Of a stretch of DNA of 8,578 nucleotides, positions 5,914 to 8,578 are shown piece by piece (positions within the stretch are counted from its first letter, which is position 1; every line of letters begins with the position of its first letter). Both the position numbers and the translations under genes were made by a program. Below the pieces are notes generated by a model. That model was given only the letters and a program-made list of their open reading frames with translations. It was not told the origin of the DNA and did no database searches. Source of the stretch: an uncultured bacterium (GTDB taxonomy: Bacteria; Bacillota; Clostridia; Lachnospirales; Lachnospiraceae); NCBI GenBank assembly GCA_937916345.1, contig CALFUE010000058.1:1-8578 (forward strand), in the 5' to 3' direction.

Positions 5914-7668
5914 TTATCCCAATGTGTATGATTTGTCAAGTAACAGCGCAGGCATCACCGGCTCCACCACCATTGAGTAATTCGTGTGATATATCACATA
6001 GCCCCTCGGTGATCCCGGCGGTTTCTTCAGCTCGCCCCTCTTCACATAGTCGATCTCCAGCTTTCCCTCATCTCTTCCGGATGAATAATAGCCCGCTATC
6101 ATGGCAGCCTCCTCAAAGGTACGGTCCGGCAGCTCCTTTCCGGTCGTCTTTACGATCACATGGCAGCCCGGGATCTTTTTGGCGTGGAACCAGTAATCAT
6201 TGTTCCCCGCGATCTTGAAAGACACTTCCTCATTCTGGATATTGTTCCTCCCCACATAGATGTCGAAGCCGTCGCTTGACACAAAATGAAGGGGCGCCTG
6301 AGCCTTGCTCTTTTCTTTTGTACTGCTCTTCTTTCTGATGAGCCCGCTCTCATAGAGCTCCTGTTTTATGGAATTAAGGTCCTCCTCGGTCTGCGCTATG
6401 TCAATGGACATAAGAACCGATGCAACGTAGTCTGTCTCCTGTTCCACCTCAGCCTTCTGCACATCGAGAGCCAACGCAGTCCTCTTTAATTTATTGTAGC
6501 GCTTAAAATAGGCGTTTGAGTTGTCTATCGGCGAAAGCTCAGGCTTCAATGGTATCTCCACATTCTCTCCCGTGTTGTAATCATAAACCTCGCAGCGCGC
6601 TGCTCCTGGCTCAATCATATACGCGTAGGCTTTCAACAATTCGCCGTAGTTCTTGTATTTATCCATCTTTTCCGTGTCGGAAAGCTGCTTTTTCATCAGC
6701 AGCAGCTTTTTATTGTCGCGATCCACGATCTGTGTCAGAAGCTTCCTCATATCCGTGGATTTGCTTCGGATTCGGGTGTATACATTGAGGTCGTAATAAT
6801 ATTTTTCCAGCATGACCGACGCATTTTCAAACTCATCCACCTTGTATTTTTTCCGGTAACTGGTCAGCTCCACCGAAGAAAACTCGCTGGGTTTACTCCC
6901 TGTAGTGAAAATCACGGGCTTGTAATCATGAACTTTTACCTGCTCCATCAACCGCTCAAACTGTATGAAAAGCCTGTGAAGCTCAGCGTCCACAAGAGTC
7001 TTTCCCGGCACATCCGAATCAATGGTCGCCCTGTAGCAGAGCTCATTCGCTATCAGCGGCGAGAAGCCCGTAAAGGAGAGATATATCGCTTTACAGACCG
7101 ATTCCCCGCCGCGGATGATATCATTAAATTCCTCCTCGCTGATCACAGCGGTGGGATCCTTCTTTTCGCTCTGACCTGCCACAAAATACCTGCTCCCGGG
7201 CAGCACCATGCGAACCGAGCTCGTAGCAGGTCCCACATGCTTTATGGCGTCAATCACCTTTCCTCCATCATCGGTAAATATTATATTTGAGTGCTTCCCC
7301 ATAAGCTCCACTATGAGGTATTTCTTAGACATATCCGAGAGCTCGTCGAGATGTTCTATCTCAAACCTGATGATGCGCTCAAAGCCTGGCTGGGTAATAT
7401 CCGTAATCCGTCCGTTTGCGATGTGCTTGCGCAGAGACATGCAAAAGGTAGGAGCAGTGAGGGGCGCGGTGTATTTTTTTTCGGTAATGCAGACATAGGG
7501 AAGCGATGGATTTACAGACAAAAAAAGCTTTCTATTTCCATCGTTTCCCTTTACAGTCAAAAGAAGCGCATCCTTCTCCGGCTGCGCTATCTTTGTAACT
7601 CTTCCACCCGTGAACTGTTCCCTGAATTCACTGACCAGTTCCGATATCACTATCCCGTCTAAAGCCAT
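5914..7668 (-). CDS. rqcH: RqcH/NEMF-family ribosome quality control protein (NFACT domains)
   Basis: RqcH binds stalled 50S subunits carrying peptidyl-tRNA and recruits tRNA-Ala to add C-terminal alanine tails that mark the nascent chain for degradation. Older annotations call this family fibronectin-binding FbpA. The 584-residue protein starts with the typical MALDGIVISELVSEF. An NFACT-N domain spans about 1-165, a helix-hairpin-helix region about 170-240 (SFTGFSPLIANELCYRA at 198-214), a long helical coiled-coil middle domain about 275-445, and an NFACT-R domain about 455-570 with DIYVGRNNIQNE (469-480) and DYWFHAKKIPGCHV (491-504). The Asp97-Arg98 pair needed for alanine tailing in B. subtilis RqcH corresponds to Glu97-Arg98 here. 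The ATG at 7668 overlaps the end of the DUF2953 gene by 10 bases, with AGGTG 6 nt upstream. The cytoplasmic location is inferred from the absence of a signal sequence. Confidence 0.95.
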   Translation of the reverse strand: MALDGIVISELVSEFREQFTGGRVTKIAQPEKDALLLTVKGNDGNRKLFLSVNPSLPYVCITEKKYTAPLTAPTFCMSLRKHIANGRITDITQPGFERIIRFEIEHLDELSDMSKKYLIVELMGKHSNIIFTDDGGKVIDAIKHVGPATSSVRMVLPGSRYFVAGQSEKKDPTAVISEEEFNDIIRGGESVCKAIYLSFTGFSPLIANELCYRATIDSDVPGKTLVDAELHRLFIQFERLMEQVKVHDYKPVIFTTGSKPSEFSSVELTSYRKKYKVDEFENASVMLEKYYYDLNVYTRIRSKSTDMRKLLTQIVDRDNKKLLLMKKQLSDTEKMDKYKNYGELLKAYAYMIEPGAARCEVYDYNTGENVEIPLKPELSPIDNSNAYFKRYNKLKRTALALDVQKAEVEQETDYVASVLMSIDIAQTEEDLNSIKQELYESGLIRKKSSTKEKSKAQAPLHFVSSDGFDIYVGRNNIQNEEVSFKIAGNNDYWFHAKKIPGCHVIVKTTGKELPDRTFEEAAMIAGYYSSGRDEGKLEIDYVKRGELKKPPGSPRGYVIYHTNYSMVVEPVMPALLLDKSYTLG

Positions 7669-8552
7669 TTCATCACCTGCTTTACCATTCTTCTAAACTG
7701 CTTTGAGAGAAGAAGCTTTACCGCGCTCTTCGCCAGATGTATTAGCCTGACATGACCGGTGATGACCGCCTCTCCCGAGACATAAAATTTGAAGTAAGAA
7801 AAATCGGGCCGTATAGCGCAATTTTTGCTGTACATAAAGGGGAACATGGAGAGGGCTCCCAGAACCATCCCGGTATTGTCCGGTGAACCGGCAGAAAAGG
7901 TGAGATCACCTTTCACCTCGCGGATCATATAGTGCTTCAGCAGATACAGCAGCTCTCCCTTCAGCTGACCGAAGGCCACCTTGTTTTTTTTATCCTTCAG
8001 TATCTCAAGAAGAGACTTTATCTTTTCAAATATGCTCTCTCCTTTTTCCTGATCCTTTTCTTCTTCCGATCCTTCCTCTAAGGCTTCATCTGAGTCTTCA
8101 TATATATCTATATTTCTGTCAAAATCCTCTTCTATGTCTTCTTGTACTGTCTCTTCTTTTACCGGTTTTTCTGCAGCTTCTCCGGTATTTTTTTTCTCTT
8201 CGGTTTCTTTTGATTCTTCAGTCTCTTCGGTCTCTTTTGTCTCTTCCGGCTCTTTTGTCTCTTCCTCTTTATCCTGTTCCTCAGAATCCCTCCAAAGGAT
8301 ATGGCCAAAAAGCTTTAACTGCATCCACAATCCCTTAGATTTTTCGTAGCCCCCCAAAAAACTCACAATACTAAGGAGGTAACTAACCTTTACCAGAACC
8401 TTGATCTCACCCAAATCCTTGTCTGGAGAATTCAAGGTCACCCTGTATCTGACAGGCACAAAAAGCAGCAGCAGCAGAGCCAGTAACACCAGACCGATCA
8501 CAGCTAAGATTATTATGCCTATTATCTTCAATATCAAAAATAATATTTCCAA
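7659..8552 (-). CDS. DUF2953 (YtfI-like) membrane-anchored protein with acidic insert
   Basis: This 297-residue protein of unknown function starts with a strong hydrophobic segment (about 3-32) followed by VPVRYRV, the usual opening of DUF2953 proteins. A very acidic, low-complexity segment (89-173, mostly Glu, Lys, Thr and Asp) interrupts the conserved regions. The family's C-terminal part follows: FSAGSPDNTGMVLGALS (219-235), AIRPDFSYFKFYVSGEA (246-262) and GHVRLIHLAKSA (266-277). In Bacillus the homologue YtfI is next to the sporulation-related ytfJ; here no ytfJ-like gene follows directly. The start codon is TTG at 8552, supported by AAGGAG 6 nt upstream; no ATG in frame keeps the membrane segment. 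The protein probably sits in the membrane with a single N-terminal anchor. No catalytic motif is visible. The gene overlaps rqcH by 10 bases, so the two are probably expressed together. Confidence 0.85.
   Translation of the reverse strand: MEILFLILKIIGIIILAVIGLVLLALLLLLFVPVRYRVTLNSPDKDLGEIKVLVKVSYLLSIVSFLGGYEKSKGLWMQLKLFGHILWRDSEEQDKEEETKEPEETKETEETEESKETEEKKNTGEAAEKPVKEETVQEDIEEDFDRNIDIYEDSDEALEEGSEEEKDQEKGESIFEKIKSLLEILKDKKNKVAFGQLKGELLYLLKHYMIREVKGDLTFSAGSPDNTGMVLGALSMFPFMYSKNCAIRPDFSYFKFYVSGEAVITGHVRLIHLAKSAVKLLLSKQFRRMVKQVMKWL
8034..8288 (-). repeat. Low-complexity Glu-rich coding stretch with an 18-bp tandem-like repeat
   Basis: The segment codes residues 89-173 of the DUF2953 protein and is dominated by GAA/GAG, AAA and ACN codons. 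Within it, ctcttttgtctcttcc occurs exactly at 8232-8247 and 8250-8265 on the plus strand, an 18-bp period equal to six codons (EETKEP/EETKET). Partial copies flank these two. The in-frame period would allow copy number to change without shifting the frame. Confidence 0.7.
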
Positions 8553-8558
8553 AAACTG

Positions 8559-8564
8559 CTCCTT
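8559..8564 (-). promoter_or_regulatory. Strong ribosome binding site before a TTG start
   Basis: AAGGAG on the minus strand lies 6 nt before the TTG at 8552. This spacing is ideal and supports TTG as the real start of the DUF2953 gene. Confidence 0.75.
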
Positions 8565-8578
8565 AACCGGAATTATTT

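Noticed and set aside
7474..8195. Three runs of eight T on the plus strand (A8 in the mRNA) as programmed slippage sites
   Set aside because: They encode ordinary Lys codons in frames that continue normally, and no alternative frame or stimulatory structure is apparent.

Overview
The window is a tightly packed, fully co-directional gene cluster. All eight supported genes lie on the minus strand, so transcription runs from high to low coordinates. The gene set, the strong AGGAGG-type ribosome binding sites and the near-absence of intergenic DNA fit a Gram-positive Clostridia-type bacterium. From remembered protein similarity it is probably a member of the Lachnospiraceae; no 16S or other taxonomic marker is present, so this is inference.

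In transcription order: (1) 8552-7659, a membrane-anchored DUF2953 (YtfI-like) protein with a very acidic Glu/Thr-rich insert, starting at TTG; (2) 7668-5914, RqcH/NEMF-type ribosome quality control protein, overlapping gene 1 by 10 bases; (3) 5848-5342, a small protein with a C-terminal SEC-C zinc-binding motif; (4) 5339-3279, threonyl-tRNA synthetase thrS, 2 bases after gene 3; (5) 3279-2401, prolipoprotein diacylglyceryl transferase lgt, sharing one base with thrS; (6) 2397-1567, a membrane-anchored alpha/beta hydrolase, 3 bases after lgt; (7) 1565-1095, a LeuD-type small subunit of an aconitase-family hydro-lyase, 1 base after gene 6; (8) 1046-30, the matching LeuC-type large subunit, which is C-terminally truncated.

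The central genes are housekeeping: translation (thrS), rescue of stalled large ribosomal subunits (RqcH) and lipoprotein maturation (lgt). Gaps of 1-3 bases and overlaps from 5848 down to 1095 point to one transcript with translational coupling. The only spacers of any size inside the cluster are 5849-5913 (65 bp) and 1047-1094 (48 bp), and neither holds a convincing promoter or terminator. There is no gene-free stretch of more than 300 bases.

The most unusual part is the left end. The LeuC-like subunit stops at residue 338, after only one of the three expected cluster-binding cysteines. Its stop codon lies inside a perfect 16-bp palindrome, and the last 24 bases beyond that do not restore the family sequence in any frame. 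The subunit order is also small-then-large, the reverse of a standard leuCD operon. I see no CRISPR array, tRNA, rRNA, insertion sequence or defence system, and no clear evidence for a wholly new system.
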